A stretch of DNA of 64,000 bases from Allokutzneria sp. A3M-2-11 16 (GCF_024213555.1 NZ_JANAVO010000001.1:1860001-1924000); one strand, 5' to 3'. Positions 33,893-44,368 are shown, numbered from the stretch's first letter. Made by a program: numbers and translations. Notes: a model not told the origin generated them from the letters alone.

Positions 33893-35341
33893 TCAGGAGC
33901 CCCCGTCGCCCAGCCCCTTGTCGCGGGCCCACGCCTTCAGTTCGGCCTCGGCCTCGTCCCGGCTGAGCGGCCCCCGGTCGAGGCGCAGCTCCTTGAGGTG
34001 CTTCCAAGCCTGGCCCACCAGCGGACCGGGGGACAGCCCCAACACGCGCATGATCTCGTTGCCGTCGAGGTCCGGCCGGACCCGGTTCAGGTCCTCCGCC
34101 TCGGCGATCCTGGCGATCCGCTCCTCAAGACCGTCGTAGGTCCGCTGCAGCGCGCCCGCCTTGCGGCGGTTGCGGGTGGTGCAGTCCGCGCGCACGAGCT
34201 TGTGCAGGCGGGAAAGCAGATCACCCGCGTCGGTGACATAGCGGCGAACCGCGGAATCGGTCCACTCACCCCGGCCGTAGCCGTGGAAGCGCAAATGCAG
34301 ATAGACCAGCTGCGCGACGTCCTCGACGATTTCTTTGGAGTACTTCAGCGCGCGCAGCCGCTTGCGCGCCATTTTCGCGCCGACCACCTCGTGGTGGTGG
34401 AAGCTCACCCCACCGCCGGACTCGAAACGCCTGGTAGCGGGCTTGCCGATGTCGTGGAGCAGCGCGGCGAGGCGCAGCACCAGGTCCGGGCCGTCCTCTT
34501 CGAGGTCAATCGCTTGATCAAGAACAACCAGCGAGTGGTGGTAGACGTCCTTGTGCTGATGGTGTTCATCGATTTCCAGCCGCATAGCGGGGACCTCTGG
34601 CAACACGTGGTCGGCGAGACCCGTGTCCACCAGCAGTTCCACGCCCCTGCGCGCGTGCTCCCCGCAGAGCAGCTTCGACAGCTCCGCCTGCACGCGCTCA
34701 GCGGTGATGCGGTTGATCTCCTCGGCCATCCCGCGCATCGCCTCGACCACCCTCGGCGCGACGTCAAAGCCGAGCTGGGCGACGAACCGGGCGGCGCGCA
34801 GCATGCGCAGCGGGTCGTCGGCGAAGGACTCCTCCGGCGGCGCCGGGGTGTCGAGCACCTTCCCGGCCAGGGCTTCCCGGCCGCCGTGCAGGTCGACGAA
34901 GCGGTGCTCGGGCAGCTCAACGGCCATCGCGTTGACGGTGAAGTCCCGCCGCAGCAGGTCGCCGTCGATGGTGTCGCCGAACACCACCTCGGGATTGCGG
35001 CTCACCCGATCGTAGGTATCGGCGCGGAAGGTGGTGATCTCCAGCGTGCTGCCGTTCTTGACCACCCCGAGGGTGCCGAAGGCGATGCCGGTGTCCCACA
35101 CCGCGTCCGCCCAGCCCTCGACGAGCCGCTGCACCTGCTCGGGGCGCGCGTCGGTGGTGAAGTCCAGGTCGTTGCCCGCCCGGCCGAGCAGCAGGTCGCG
35201 CACGCTGCCGCCGACGAGGAACAGCCGGTGGCCCGCCGCGGCGAAGCGCTCGGCGAGCTCGTCGGCGACGGGGGCTATCCGAAGCGGTTGCACGGGAACG
35301 TCCTGCTCGGTGGCTGCGGAGGGGGCTGCTGGTCCGGACAC
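33893..35341 (-). CDS. pcnA: CCA tRNA nucleotidyltransferase
   Basis: The enzyme adds or repairs the CCA end of tRNAs using CTP and ATP. The ~482-residue protein has the nucleotidyltransferase motif [27 protein letters not shown], the [10 protein letters not shown] block, an arginine-rich neck region, and an HD domain ([22 protein letters not shown]). The GTG at 35341 is preferred: it lies eight bases after a TATGCT hexamer, and the stretch back to the ATG at 35389 uses rare ATA and other A/T-ending codons. It is divergent from the NUDIX gene, matching the conserved origin-flanking order of actinobacteria. Confidence 0.93.
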   Translation of the reverse strand: MSGPAAPSAATEQDVPVQPLRIAPVADELAERFAAAGHRLFLVGGSVRDLLLGRAGNDLDFTTDARPEQVQRLVEGWADAVWDTGIAFGTLGVVKNGSTLEITTFRADTYDRVSRNPEVVFGDTIDGDLLRRDFTVNAMAVELPEHRFVDLHGGREALAGKVLDTPAPPEESFADDPLRMLRAARFVAQLGFDVAPRVVEAMRGMAEEINRITAERVQAELSKLLCGEHARRGVELLVDTGLADHVLPEVPAMRLEIDEHHQHKDVYHHSLVVLDQAIDLEEDGPDLVLRLAALLHDIGKPATRRFESGGGVSFHHHEVVGAKMARKRLRALKYSKEIVEDVAQLVYLHLRFHGYGRGEWTDSAVRRYVTDAGDLLSRLHKLVRADCTTRNRRKAGALQRTYDGLEERIARIAEAEDLNRVRPDLDGNEIMRVLGLSPGPLVGQAWKHLKELRLDRGPLSRDEAEAELKAWARDKGLGDGGS

Positions 35342-35421
35342 GAGAAGCGAGCATATGGCAGTGGGCCCGCTCGCTTCGCGGCTCGTCATGGCCGGAACGC
35401 CCCGCCACTACCATCGCCGGT

Positions 35422-35931
35422 ATGCCTTCCCCTTCCGGCCGTTCCGGCGGTACCAAGCCGGGTCGTCGGAACCGACGGACTCCGAAGCGGCCCCTGCGGA
35501 CCGTCGACGAGGTCTCGGCGGGCGGGCTGGTGCTGGACGCGCATCGGACGAGCGCCGCGCTCATCGGCAGGCTCGACCGCAGGGGGCGGCTGCTCTGGTC
35601 GCTGCCCAAGGGCCACATCGAGGCCGGTGAGACGGCCGAGCAGGCCGCGGTGCGCGAGGTCGCCGAGGAGACCGGTATCCGGGGCAGGATCCTGATGCCA
35701 CTGGGCACCATCGACTACTGGTTCGTCGCCGAGGACCGGCGAGTGCACAAGACCGTGCACCACTTCCTGCTGGAAGCGGTGGGCGGAGAGCTTTCCGATG
35801 AGGACGTGGAGGTCACCGAGGTGGCGTGGGTGCCGCTGGGTGAGCTGGACGCGCAGCTCGCGTACGTCGACGAGCGCCGACTGGTGCGCCGGGCGGCCGA
35901 GCTGCTGGGTGATGGTCAGGAGTCGGCGTGA
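35422..35931 (+). CDS. NUDIX hydrolase
   Basis: The 169-residue enzyme hydrolyses a nucleoside diphosphate linked to another moiety. The complete Nudix box is present ([23 protein letters not shown], residues ~65-87). The N-terminal ~25 residues are basic and low in complexity ([18 protein letters not shown]). It corresponds by position to MutT4 of Mycobacterium, but the substrate is not certain. An TACCAT hexamer at 35408-35413 lies just upstream of the ATG, so the mRNA has little or no leader. The stop overlaps the next gene by four bases (GTGA), starting the envelope operon. Confidence 0.9.
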   Translation: MPSPSGRSGGTKPGRRNRRTPKRPLRTVDEVSAGGLVLDAHRTSAALIGRLDRRGRLLWSLPKGHIEAGETAEQAAVREVAEETGIRGRILMPLGTIDYWFVAEDRRVHKTVHHFLLEAVGGELSDEDVEVTEVAWVPLGELDAQLAYVDERRLVRRAAELLGDGQESA

Positions 35932-38099
35932 AACGCCTGTTGGCGGCCCTGGGAGTGGCTGTTTTCCTACTCGGTACGACGCCGCTGGCGCATGCGCAGC
36001 GCGGGACCGGTGACAACGGTGCCGACGTGCCCAAGCACGGCAGGCTCGACCTCGACGCGATCACGCCGAGGGTGGTGACCGCGGAGACGACCGAGATCAG
36101 GGTCACCGGGAAGCTGACCAACATCAGCGACCGCAAGGTGAGCCGGATCGAGGCGCGCGTCCAGGTGGGCCAGGCGCTGGCCAGCGACGACAAGGCGCAC
36201 GCCGCGCTCACCGGCACGGTCGCCACCGACCAGTCCTCGCGCTGGTCCAGGGTCGCCGACGTGCTCGATCCCGGGCAGAGCGCGCGGGTGGACTTCGTCG
36301 TGCCGCTGGACGTGCTGCGGATCACCGCGCCCGGCGTGTACCCGTTGCTGGTCAACCTCAACGGCTACCCGGAGTACGGCGGCCAGGCCCGGATCGCGGA
36401 GAACCGGATGCTGCTGCCGGTGCTGGGCACTCCCGGCGGAGCCGCGACCCCCGCCGCGCCCGCGACGATCACCATGATCTGGCCGATCATGGACCGGCCG
36501 CACCTGCTGCCGGTGTTCGACGCCCTCCGGGACAAGCGCAGGGTTCTGCGCGACGACGAGCTGGCCAAGGCGCTGCAGCCCGGCGGGCGGCTGTCCAACC
36601 TGGTCGAGGCGGTCGAGGAGGCCGCGCCGAAGAGCTCCCCGGTCGGCAACTCGCTGTGCTTCGCCATCGATCCCGACCTGATCGACACCGTGTCCGCGAT
36701 GACGGAGAACTACGCCGTCCGCAGCGGCACGCGGATCGTCGACCGCTCACCGTCGGCCGCCGCGAAGCAGTGGCTGGACCGGCTCAAGGACGTGGTGCAG
36801 GGCCGGTGCGTGCTCACGCTGCCCTTCGCCGACGTCGACCTGGTCGCGCTGTCCAGGGCCGGGCTGACCGACCTGGAGAAGCTGGCCAGGGAGAAGGACT
36901 CGCTCGTCACCGAGGCGCTCAACGCCGTGCCGGTGCAGCACGTGGCCTGGCCCGCGGACGGTGTGCTCGACGCCAGGGCGCTCGCCGACCTGGACGAGAC
37001 CGTCGTGGTGATGGACCAGCGCGGACTCCAGCAGAACCCGCCCGCCAGCCAGCCGGTCCGGGTGACCGCGGCCAAGCAGGGCGTGCAGACCGGCCCGAGC
37101 GTGCTGATCGCCGATCCCATCGTGAACACCGCGTTCGAGCGGGCGGGCCAGAGCGGGTCGCTGCGCATGCAGAACGCGCTGGCCGCGATCGCCTACCGGG
37201 CCGGCGCGGTCGGCAAGACCGGTGGCAGCGTGCTGGTGACGCCGCCGAGGCAGTGGACGGAGTCCGCCGAGGAGCTGACCGCGCTGTTGCGCGCGACCGC
37301 TCAGCTGGTCGACGGCGAACGGCTGGCGAAGCCGAAGCGGCTGACCGACCTGGCCGCGGTGTTCAACCCGGGCCGCACGGTGCCGCTGAACTACCCGCCG
37401 CCGGGCGGGGCGCGGGAGATCTCGCCGGAGCTGACCAACCGGGTGCTGGAAGCCCGGAACACCGTCCGCGACATGCTGAACTACATGGAGGAGGACCCGG
37501 CGCGGAAGATCCGGCCGAGCGCGCTCACCGACCCGCTCCAGCTGGGCCTGCTGCGCGCGATGTCCTCCGCCTGGCGCACCGACCCGGTCGGCGGCGAGGC
37601 GGCCAACGCCGAGGTCACGGAGCAGGTCACCGCGCTCACCAGCCAGGTCGACGTGGTGGAGCCGCCGACGTCCTACGCGCTGGCGTCCTCGTCGAGCCCG
37701 CTGCCGCTGACGCTGCTGAACAACCTGCCGGTGGCGATGAAGGTCCGGCTGAACTTCTCCGACACCCCGGGCCTGCGCACCGAGCCCCTCGAAGAGAAGC
37801 TGGCCCCCGGCGGCGGCCGCCAGATCAAGGTCAACGCCGAGGTGAACCGGTCCGGGCAGTTCACCGTCACCGCCTGGCTGACCACGCCGAAGGGGGGCCT
37901 GCAGCTGGGCCAGCCCAAGCGGCTCACCCTGCGGTCGGCCGCCTACGGCAGCGTCACCCTCGGCATCACCCTCACCGCCGGGCTGCTGATGGTCGGGATG
38001 ATGGGCATGCGCGTCTACAAGCGGCTGCGCTACGGCCCGACCATGAAGAAGCCGGTCGAGGACATGAACGAGCGACTCCCGCAATCGGAAGGCACCTGA
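35928..38099 (+). CDS. DUF6049 family secreted/membrane protein
   Basis: This 723-residue protein is the positional homologue of Mycobacterium Rv3909. It has a signal peptide ([20 protein letters not shown]), a long extracytoplasmic domain with an early beta-sandwich ([16 protein letters not shown]), and one C-terminal membrane helix ([19 protein letters not shown]) with a short basic tail inside. Function is unknown. Conservation next to murJ suggests a part in wall precursor export. GTGA overlap with the NUDIX gene and TGATG-like overlap with murJ show one operon. Confidence 0.85.
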   Translation: MKRLLAALGVAVFLLGTTPLAHAQRGTGDNGADVPKHGRLDLDAITPRVVTAETTEIRVTGKLTNISDRKVSRIEARVQVGQALASDDKAHAALTGTVATDQSSRWSRVADVLDPGQSARVDFVVPLDVLRITAPGVYPLLVNLNGYPEYGGQARIAENRMLLPVLGTPGGAATPAAPATITMIWPIMDRPHLLPVFDALRDKRRVLRDDELAKALQPGGRLSNLVEAVEEAAPKSSPVGNSLCFAIDPDLIDTVSAMTENYAVRSGTRIVDRSPSAAAKQWLDRLKDVVQGRCVLTLPFADVDLVALSRAGLTDLEKLAREKDSLVTEALNAVPVQHVAWPADGVLDARALADLDETVVVMDQRGLQQNPPASQPVRVTAAKQGVQTGPSVLIADPIVNTAFERAGQSGSLRMQNALAAIAYRAGAVGKTGGSVLVTPPRQWTESAEELTALLRATAQLVDGERLAKPKRLTDLAAVFNPGRTVPLNYPPPGGAREISPELTNRVLEARNTVRDMLNYMEEDPARKIRPSALTDPLQLGLLRAMSSAWRTDPVGGEAANAEVTEQVTALTSQVDVVEPPTSYALASSSSPLPLTLLNNLPVAMKVRLNFSDTPGLRTEPLEEKLAPGGGRQIKVNAEVNRSGQFTVTAWLTTPKGGLQLGQPKRLTLRSAAYGSVTLGITLTAGLLMVGMMGMRVYKRLRYGPTMKKPVEDMNERLPQSEGT

Positions 38100-39757
38100 T
38101 GACCGCCAGCACGACCGGCGCGAACGGTCCGGCACCCGTCCCGGCGAAGGCCGAACCGTCCCTGGCCAAGGCCAGCGGTTCGATGGCGATCGCCACCCTG
38201 GTCAGCCGGATCACCGGGTTCGGCTCGCGGGCCCTGCTGCTGTGGATCATCGGTTCCGGCGTCATCACCGACTCCTACAACGCGGCGCTGACCGTCCCGA
38301 TGCAGATCTACGAGCTGCTGCTCGGCGGCGTGCTGACCAGCGTCCTGGTGCCGCTGCTGGTGCGGGCGCAGAAGGACGACGCGGACGGCGGCCTCGCGTA
38401 CACGCAGCGGCTGCTGACCATGGGCCCGGTGCTGGCGGCCGGCGCGGCGATCGTGGCCGTCGCCTGTGCGCCGCTGCTGACCAGCATCTACGTCGACGGC
38501 TCGACCAACCGCGCCAACCCGGAGCTGGCGACCGCGTTCGCCTACCTGCTGCTGCCGGAGATCGTGTTCTTCGCGATCGGCGCGCTGTTCATGGCGGTGC
38601 TCAACGCGCGCGGGGTGTTCGGCCCGACCGCGTGGGCGCCGGTGATGAACAACGTGGTCGTCGTGATCACGCTCGGTGTCTACGCGCTGCTGCCGGGGGA
38701 GCTGACCCTCGACCCGGTGCGGATGACGGACGCGCACGTGCTCGTGCTCGGTGCGGGAACGACGCTCGGCATCGCGGTGCAGGCGTTCGTCATGCTCCCG
38801 GCGATGCGCAAGGCCGGTGTGCGGTTCCGCTGGCGCTGGGGCTGGGACAAGCGCCTCACCGAGTTCGCCGGACTGGCCGGCTGGACCTCGCTGTACGCGG
38901 CCTTCGGGATCGCGGGCATCGTGGTGAACACCCGCGTGGCCACGGCCGCCGCCGAGGGCTCGCTCACCAACTACAGCCTGGCGTGGCAGCTGTTCCAGCT
39001 GCCCTACGGCATCCTCGGCGTCTCGCTGCTGACCGCGATCATGCCGAGGATGAGCCGCAACGCGGCGGACGGCAACATCAAGGCGGTCAAGAACGACCTC
39101 GGACTCGGCACCCGGCTGATGGCGCTGATGCTGGTCCCGGTCAGCGGTGCGCTCACCGTCATCGGCAGCGATATCGGCGTCTCGATCTTCAACCTCGGCA
39201 AGACCTCCTACGAGCAGGCGTACAGCCTGGGCTCGACGCTCGCCGTGTCCGCCTTCGGCCTGCTGCCGTACGCGGTGAACCTGTTGCAGATGCGCGTCTT
39301 CCAGTCGATGAAGGACGCCCGCACGCCCGCGCTGATCATGCTGATCATGATGGTGTTCAAAATCCCCGCCATCCTGCTGTGCCCCAGGCTGCTCGCCCCG
39401 GAAGACGTGGTGCTCGGCCTCGCGGTGATCAACTCGGCGACCTTCCTGCTCGGCTGGATCATCGGCGACATCTGGCTGCGCATCCGGATCGGCAGGCTGG
39501 AGACGGGCAAGACGCTGCGCAGCGTCGGGCTCGCGGTGTTCGCGACGACGATCGGCGGCGCGATCATGTTCAGCGCGTCGGTGCTCGTCGACTGGATCGT
39601 TCCGGTCGGCTCGTCCGACTACTGGTACTCCTTCGTGTCCCTCATCACAGCCGGACCACTCGGTCTGATCGCCACCTTCGCAGTCCTTGCGGCACTGGAC
39701 ATCAAGGAGCTGCGGCCCGCGCTCAACCGGATCGGCCGAATCGTTCGCCGCAAGTGA
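38099..39757 (+). CDS. murJ: lipid II flippase MurJ
   Basis: MurJ moves lipid II across the cytoplasmic membrane for peptidoglycan synthesis. The 552-residue protein has about 14 membrane segments and MviN motifs (LVSRITGFGSRALLLW, DSYNAALTVPMQIYELLLGGVLTSVLVPLL, PYGILGVSLLTAIMPRMSR). The ATG at 38099 shares one base with the stop of the DUF6049 gene. Unlike M. tuberculosis Rv3910, where MurJ is fused to a pseudokinase and an extracellular domain, this protein stops after the membrane part; the other domains are a separate gene next door. Confidence 0.95.
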   Translation: MTASTTGANGPAPVPAKAEPSLAKASGSMAIATLVSRITGFGSRALLLWIIGSGVITDSYNAALTVPMQIYELLLGGVLTSVLVPLLVRAQKDDADGGLAYTQRLLTMGPVLAAGAAIVAVACAPLLTSIYVDGSTNRANPELATAFAYLLLPEIVFFAIGALFMAVLNARGVFGPTAWAPVMNNVVVVITLGVYALLPGELTLDPVRMTDAHVLVLGAGTTLGIAVQAFVMLPAMRKAGVRFRWRWGWDKRLTEFAGLAGWTSLYAAFGIAGIVVNTRVATAAAEGSLTNYSLAWQLFQLPYGILGVSLLTAIMPRMSRNAADGNIKAVKNDLGLGTRLMALMLVPVSGALTVIGSDIGVSIFNLGKTSYEQAYSLGSTLAVSAFGLLPYAVNLLQMRVFQSMKDARTPALIMLIMMVFKIPAILLCPRLLAPEDVVLGLAVINSATFLLGWIIGDIWLRIRIGRLETGKTLRSVGLAVFATTIGGAIMFSASVLVDWIVPVGSSDYWYSFVSLITAGPLGLIATFAVLAALDIKELRPALNRIGRIVRRK

Positions 39758-39855
39758 ACCGCGCTTTTCCCGTACCCTGAGTGACGACTGAGCGGGCCGC
39801 GCACGCAGGGGCGACGGCCGTCCTTGACGGCGCGCGGCAAGAGGGAGAGTGCGGG

Positions 39856-41415
39856 GTGACTGGCACGCCGTCCGAGCACAAGGCACCGCGTCGGGAGGCG
39901 GCAGGGGCCCTGGTTCCCGGTGTCGCGATCGCGGGCGGCCGGTACCGGTTGCTCACGCACATCGGCTCCGACACCCGGGTGCCCGCGCAGTTCTGGCGCG
40001 GCCGGGACAACTCGCTCGGCCGGGACGTCGCGCTCACGCTGCTCGTCGGTGATCCCCGCGACCCGGACAGCGCCTCCCGCGCCCGGCGCACCCTCGAACG
40101 CTCCATGCACCAGGCCGGTTTCACCCACCCCGGCGTCGCCAGGGTGATCGACGTGCTGTGGCAGGGCAACGGCCTTGACCCGGCGGAGGGCCTCTACGGC
40201 ATCGTCGTCGCCGAGTGGACCCTGGGCACCGACCTGATCGACCTCGTCGCCGAGGGGCCGCTGCCCGCGGGCACCGCGTCGAAGCTGCTCGAACCGCTGG
40301 CGGGCGCGGTCGAGGCCGCGCACCACATCGGGCTCGTGCTCGGCACCGACCACCCGCTGCGGCTGCGCGTGACGGCGGACGGCAAGCTCCGGCTGGCCTT
40401 CCCCGGCCCGCACCCCGAGGCCGACGCCCGCCAGGACGTCCGCGGCCTCGGCGCCGCGCTCTACCTCCTGCTCACCGGCCGCTGGGCGCTGCACGAGGGC
40501 ACCAACGGCCTCCCAGTCGCCCCCACGGGCCCTGACGGCACCGTGGTCTCGCCGCAGGCCCTGCGCCCCACGCTGCCGCACGAGATCTCCACGGTCGCCG
40601 TCCGGAGCCTGGTGGACACCAGCATCGGCGGCCTGCGCACCGGCGCGGCGATCCTGCGCGTGCTGGAGCAGACCGCGGCCGACGAGGCCGAGCTCGCCGC
40701 TATCAAGGCGGAGGACGAGCGGCTGGCCGCGGAGCGGGCGGAGTCCGCCGACGACATCGCCAAGGACAAGCGCCTCCGCAAGCGCAGGCTCGCGCTGAGC
40801 TTCACCGCGCTGGCCGCCGCGACGGTCGGAGTCTTCGCCTACCTGGCGTTCCAGGTGATCGGGATGTTCCAGCAGCAGCCGAGCCACTCGGGCCCCACGG
40901 TGGCGTTCAGCCAGTCGCCGACGCCGAACCCGCAGCCGGGCAACCCGCCGCCCCCGGTCAATCCGCCGAAGGCGGGCGGCCCCGCGTCGGTCGCTTCGGT
41001 GAGCGTCTACAACGTCTCCGGCGAGCCCGACAACGTGAACCGGATCAAGCGGGTGATCGACGGTGACCCGCGGTCGAGCTGGAAGACGATGACCTACCGG
41101 CAGCCGTTCCCGGCGCCGAAGCCGGGCGTCGGCGTGATGGTCACCCTCGACGAGGCTGTGAAGCTGGCCAAGGTCGTCGTGGACTCGCCGAGCGACGGCA
41201 CCACGGTCGAGGTGCGCAGCGCGAACTCCGACGACGCCAGGCTCGAGGACACCAAGGTGATCGGCTCCGGAACGCTCGCCTCCGGGGACACCGAGATCCA
41301 GCTGAACCCCGACGGCAGCACCAGGTACGTGCTGCTCTGGATCACCGGGCTGGCCGGCAGCGAGGGCCGCAACGTCTCCGAACTCTCCGAGCTGACCTTC
41401 CTTCGAGCGGAGTAA
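39856..41415 (+). CDS. membrane pseudokinase (MurJ partner)
   Basis: The 519-residue protein has a cytoplasmic kinase-like domain (residues ~30-280) that lacks the usual catalytic residues: the VAIK Lys is replaced (DVALTLL), and no HRD or DFG motif is found. A single membrane helix follows (LALSFTALAAATVGVFAYLAFQVIGMF), then a Pro-rich linker and a C-terminal extracellular beta-sandwich resembling a discoidin-type carbohydrate-binding fold. These domains match the C-terminal part of M. tuberculosis Rv3910, which recruits FhaA to MurJ. The GTG at 39856 follows GAGGGAGAG; TACCCT at 39773-39778 gives the gene its own promoter. Confidence 0.85.
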   Translation: MTGTPSEHKAPRREAAGALVPGVAIAGGRYRLLTHIGSDTRVPAQFWRGRDNSLGRDVALTLLVGDPRDPDSASRARRTLERSMHQAGFTHPGVARVIDVLWQGNGLDPAEGLYGIVVAEWTLGTDLIDLVAEGPLPAGTASKLLEPLAGAVEAAHHIGLVLGTDHPLRLRVTADGKLRLAFPGPHPEADARQDVRGLGAALYLLLTGRWALHEGTNGLPVAPTGPDGTVVSPQALRPTLPHEISTVAVRSLVDTSIGGLRTGAAILRVLEQTAADEAELAAIKAEDERLAAERAESADDIAKDKRLRKRRLALSFTALAAATVGVFAYLAFQVIGMFQQQPSHSGPTVAFSQSPTPNPQPGNPPPPVNPPKAGGPASVASVSVYNVSGEPDNVNRIKRVIDGDPRSSWKTMTYRQPFPAPKPGVGVMVTLDEAVKLAKVVVDSPSDGTTVEVRSANSDDARLEDTKVIGSGTLASGDTEIQLNPDGSTRYVLLWITGLAGSEGRNVSELSELTFLRAE

Positions 41416-41434
41416 CACCCGGCAGGGTGAACGC

Positions 41435-41450
41435 CGTTTCACGTGGAACG
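41435..41450. other. parS site in the sigM promoter region
   Basis: CGTTTCACGTGGAACG contains GTTTCACGTGGAAC, which differs at one base from the bacterial ParB-binding consensus GTTTCACGTGAAAC. It is about 8.5 kb from parB and only 14 bases before the sigM start, so bound ParB could affect sigM transcription. Confidence 0.75.
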
Positions 41451-41463
41451 TTATTCTCGCCGC

Positions 41464-42081
41464 GTGACAGCCGCTGCCAGTTCGGACGGTGCTCTCATAG
41501 CGGCACACGCCGCGGGCGATCCCCACGCGTTCACCGAGTTGGTGCGCAGGCATCGGGATCGGTTGTGGGCGGTTGCCCTGCGCACCCTCCGCGATCCGGA
41601 AGAGGCGGCCGACGCGCTCCAGGAGGCGTTCATCTCCGCCTTCCGCGCCGCCGGCTCGTTCCGCGCCGAGTCCCAGGTGACCACCTGGCTGCATCGGATC
41701 GTCGTGAACGCCTGCCTCGACCGGATCCGCCGCCGCCAGGCCAGACCCACGGTGCCGTTGCCCGAGGCGGGCCCGGGAGAACCCGCGGTCACCAGGGACG
41801 CGATGGCCGACCGGGAGACCTCGCTCGCCGTCCAGTCGGCGCTGGCGGAGCTCCCGGCCGAACAGCGATCCGCCATCGTCCTGGTGGACGTCGAGGGCTA
41901 CTCCGTGGCCGAGACGGCGAAGATCCTGGGCATCGCGGAGGGCACGGTGAAGAGCCGCTGCGCCAGGGGCCGGGGGAAACTGGCCAAAGTGCTGGGGCAT
42001 CTGCGGAACCCCGACGCGGGTGACAACGTCTCACATGATGCTGGGGCCAGGCAGGCACGGCGCCATGGGGAGGGAAGATGA
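41464..42081 (+). CDS. sigM: ECF sigma factor SigM
   Basis: This ECF sigma factor of 205 residues directs RNA polymerase to envelope or oxidative-stress promoters. Region 2 is seen as DPHAFTELVRRHRDRLW, DALQEAFISAFRAAG and TTWLHRIVVNACLDRIRRR; region 4 as ALAELPAEQRSAIVLVDVEGYSVAETA and GTVKSRCARGRGKLA. The GTG at 41464 directly follows the promoter segment and a parS site. The stop overlaps the anti-sigma gene by four bases. The place beside trxB/trxA and the conserved order identify it as SigM; its regulon is inferred. Confidence 0.93.
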   Translation: MTAAASSDGALIAAHAAGDPHAFTELVRRHRDRLWAVALRTLRDPEEAADALQEAFISAFRAAGSFRAESQVTTWLHRIVVNACLDRIRRRQARPTVPLPEAGPGEPAVTRDAMADRETSLAVQSALAELPAEQRSAIVLVDVEGYSVAETAKILGIAEGTVKSRCARGRGKLAKVLGHLRNPDAGDNVSHDAGARQARRHGEGR

Positions 42082-42878
42082 CCGGCAACGAGCGGCGTTC
42101 ACGGACGCCTGATGGACCGCCGTGGTCCGTTGACCTCCTTGCTGACCTGCACGCGGGTGTTCTCGACGTCGACGTCGCGGCCGAACTGCGGCCGCGGGTG
42201 GAACGGGACCCGGAGGCCAGGGCGGTGCTCGCCGCGCTGGACGCGACCACCGCCGACCTCGCGGCGCTGCCGCCGGTGACCATGCCGCCGGAGGTCTCCG
42301 CGCGCATCGAGGCGGCGATCCAGCAGGAGGTCCGCGCCGCCATGGCGAACGTCGGCCTCCAGGTGTCCGCACCCGGACCGGCTCCGCGGGGCAACGTGGT
42401 CTCGCTCGACCACGCCCGGCGCAGGCGCAGGAAACAGCTCGGCTGGGGCGGCGGCGTGCTCGCCGCGGCCGCGGCCGTCTTCGGCATCGTGGTGATGACG
42501 CTTCCCGGCAACACGACCGCGGGCACGCCCCAGGCGCAGCCCGGCGTCACTCCGAGTTCTTCCGCGCCGGGGCCAGGGGACGGGCCCTTGACGCTCAAGG
42601 ACTCCGACCTCGCCACGGTCCCGCCCGGCGTCACCGGTGCCAGCGACCTCGGCCCGCTCAGCGACAAGGCGAAGCTCTCCGCCTGCCTGCAGGCCAACGG
42701 CTACCCGGCCACCACGGTCCCGCTCGGCGCCCGTCAGGTGACGCTGGACGGCAAACAGGGCGTGCTGCTGATCCTGGGCGATCCCGCCATGGTGGGCAGG
42801 CAGCGGCTGCTCGTCGTGGGGCCGAACTGCTCGGCTGGCAACCCGGACAAGCTCGCCGAGAAGACCGTCGGACGCTAG
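42078..42878 (+). CDS. anti-sigma factor for SigM
   Basis: The 266-residue single-pass membrane protein should hold SigM at the membrane until a signal arrives. The N-terminal ~115 residues are cytoplasmic and helical, ending in a basic stretch (HARRRRRKQ). One membrane helix follows (LGWGGGVLAAAAAVFGIVVMTLPG), then an extracytoplasmic domain with two Cys (SACLQANGYP and VGPNCSAG) that may form a disulfide. No zinc HxxxCxxC motif is seen. It is coupled to sigM by an ATGA overlap and matches the position of mycobacterial Rv3912. Confidence 0.85.
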   Translation: MTGNERRSRTPDGPPWSVDLLADLHAGVLDVDVAAELRPRVERDPEARAVLAALDATTADLAALPPVTMPPEVSARIEAAIQQEVRAAMANVGLQVSAPGPAPRGNVVSLDHARRRRRKQLGWGGGVLAAAAAVFGIVVMTLPGNTTAGTPQAQPGVTPSSSAPGPGDGPLTLKDSDLATVPPGVTGASDLGPLSDKAKLSACLQANGYPATTVPLGARQVTLDGKQGVLLILGDPAMVGRQRLLVVGPNCSAGNPDKLAEKTVGR

Positions 42879-42918
42879 TTCCGCCGCCGTTCACTGTGAC
42901 GTGAACGGCGGCGGGAAC
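42878..42918 (+). terminator. terminator after the sigM operon
   Basis: GTTCCGCCGCCGTTCAC, a TGTGAC loop and GTGAACGGCGGCGGGAAC pair almost perfectly directly after the anti-sigma stop codon. No T tract follows. It separates sigM/anti-sigma from trxB. Confidence 0.75.
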
Positions 42919-42980
42919 AGCCCCACCTAGGATCGCGTTGAGCCCGGTACCGGGAGATCAGCCAGACGCGGAGGCCCTAG

Positions 42981-43943
42981 GTGAGTGCAGACGTCCGAAA
43001 CCTGATCATCGTGGGTTCCGGCCCGGCCGGATACACCGCGGCCGTCTACGCGGCACGCGCCCAGCTGGACCCGCTGGTGTTCGAGGGCAGCCAGTTCGGC
43101 GGCGCGCTGATGACCACCACCGAGGTGGAGAACTACCCCGGCTTCCGCGACGGCATCATGGGCCCGGACCTGATGGAGCAGATGCGCGCCCAGGCCGAGC
43201 GCTTCGGGGCGGAGCTGCGGGCCGAGGACGTCGAAGAGCTGGACCTGACCGGCGAGATCAAGACGGTCCTGGCAAACGGCGTCCGCTACCAGGCCCGCTC
43301 GGTGGTCCTGGCGATGGGCGCGGCAGCCCGCTACCTGCACGTTCCCGGGGAGCAGGCGCTGCTCGGGCACGGCGTGTCCGCGTGCGCCACCTGCGACGGG
43401 TTCTTCTTCCGCGACCAGGACATCGCGGTCGTCGGCGGCGGTGACTCGGCGATGGAGGAGGCCACCTTCCTGACCCGCTTCGCCAAGTCGGTGACGATCA
43501 TCCACCGGCGGGAGGAGTTCCGTTCCTCGCGGATCATGCTGGAGCGCGCGCGGGCCAACGAGAAGATCAAGTGGCTCACCAACGCGGCCGTCACCGAGGT
43601 GCTCGGGGAGACCAGCGTCACCGGCGTCCGGGTCACCGACACGGTGACCGGCGCGGAGTCCCTGCTGCCGGTGACCGGCCTGTTCGTGGCGATCGGGCAC
43701 GACCCGCGCAGCGAGCTGGTCCGCGGCCAGGTGGACACCGACTCCGACGGCTACGTGGACGTGCGGCACCCGAGCACCGCCACCAAGATCGACGGCGTCT
43801 TCGCCTGCGGCGACCTGGTCGACCACACCTACCGGCAGGCGATCACCGCGGCCGGGTCCGGCTGCTCGGCCGCGATCGACGCCGAGCGCTGGCTGGCTGA
43901 GCACGCCCCCGCCGCCGAAGCCGTCCCCGCGGCCGCCAACTGA
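42981..43943 (+). CDS. trxB: thioredoxin reductase
   Basis: TrxB reduces thioredoxin with NADPH through FAD and a redox-active disulfide. The 320-residue protein has the FAD motif [10 protein letters not shown] (residues 12-21), the active-site pair Cys135/Cys138 in CATCDG, the NADPH motif [10 protein letters not shown], and the C-terminal [21 protein letters not shown]. The GTG at 42981 follows GGAGG. It is followed at 34 bases by trxA, giving a reductase-thioredoxin pair beside sigM, which in mycobacteria responds to oxidative stress. Confidence 0.96.
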   Translation: MSADVRNLIIVGSGPAGYTAAVYAARAQLDPLVFEGSQFGGALMTTTEVENYPGFRDGIMGPDLMEQMRAQAERFGAELRAEDVEELDLTGEIKTVLANGVRYQARSVVLAMGAAARYLHVPGEQALLGHGVSACATCDGFFFRDQDIAVVGGGDSAMEEATFLTRFAKSVTIIHRREEFRSSRIMLERARANEKIKWLTNAAVTEVLGETSVTGVRVTDTVTGAESLLPVTGLFVAIGHDPRSELVRGQVDTDSDGYVDVRHPSTATKIDGVFACGDLVDHTYRQAITAAGSGCSAAIDAERWLAEHAPAAEAVPAAAN

Positions 43944-43977
43944 TCAGCAGACCCGCAGCGACTACCCAGGAGAGAAC

Positions 43978-44301
43978 ATGGCGAACACCGTGACCGTCAC
44001 CGAGGCGACCTTCGCCGACGAGGTCCTGAAGAGCAGCAAGCCCGTGCTGGTGGACTTCTGGGCGACCTGGTGCGGACCGTGCAAGATGGTCGCGCCGGTG
44101 CTGGAGGAGATCGCCGCGGAAAAGGCGGACCAGCTCACCATCGCCAAGCTGGACATCGACGCCAACGCGGGCATCGCGCGGGACTACCAGATCATGTCCG
44201 TGCCGACGCTGATCCTGTTCAAGGACGGCCAGCCGGTGCAGAAGATCGTCGGCGCCAAGCCGAAGGCCGCGCTGCTCAAGGAGATCACCGACCACATCTG
44301 A
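43978..44301 (+). CDS. trxA: thioredoxin
   Basis: Thioredoxin is the general cytoplasmic disulfide reductant. The 107-residue protein has the classic active site WCGPCK (Cys32, Cys35), with VLVDFWA before it and the cis-Pro loop SVPTL. The ATG at 43978 follows AGGAGAG. It lies in an operon with trxB and is closed by a hairpin 28 bases after the stop. Confidence 0.97.
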   Translation: MANTVTVTEATFADEVLKSSKPVLVDFWATWCGPCKMVAPVLEEIAAEKADQLTIAKLDIDANAGIARDYQIMSVPTLILFKDGQPVQKIVGAKPKAALLKEITDHI

Positions 44302-44328
44302 GGTCGCTCGCCGATCGTCGCCATGCAA

Positions 44329-44368
44329 CCCCGGTCCACCCAGATCCGTCTTAGATGGGTGGGCCGGG
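44329..44368 (+). terminator. terminator after trxA
   Basis: CCCCGGTCCACCCA and TGGGTGGGCCGGGG flank a 12-13 base loop, giving a stable stem shortly after the trxA stop. It is followed by TTCGCCTGTTG, weakly T-rich. Confidence 0.8.
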
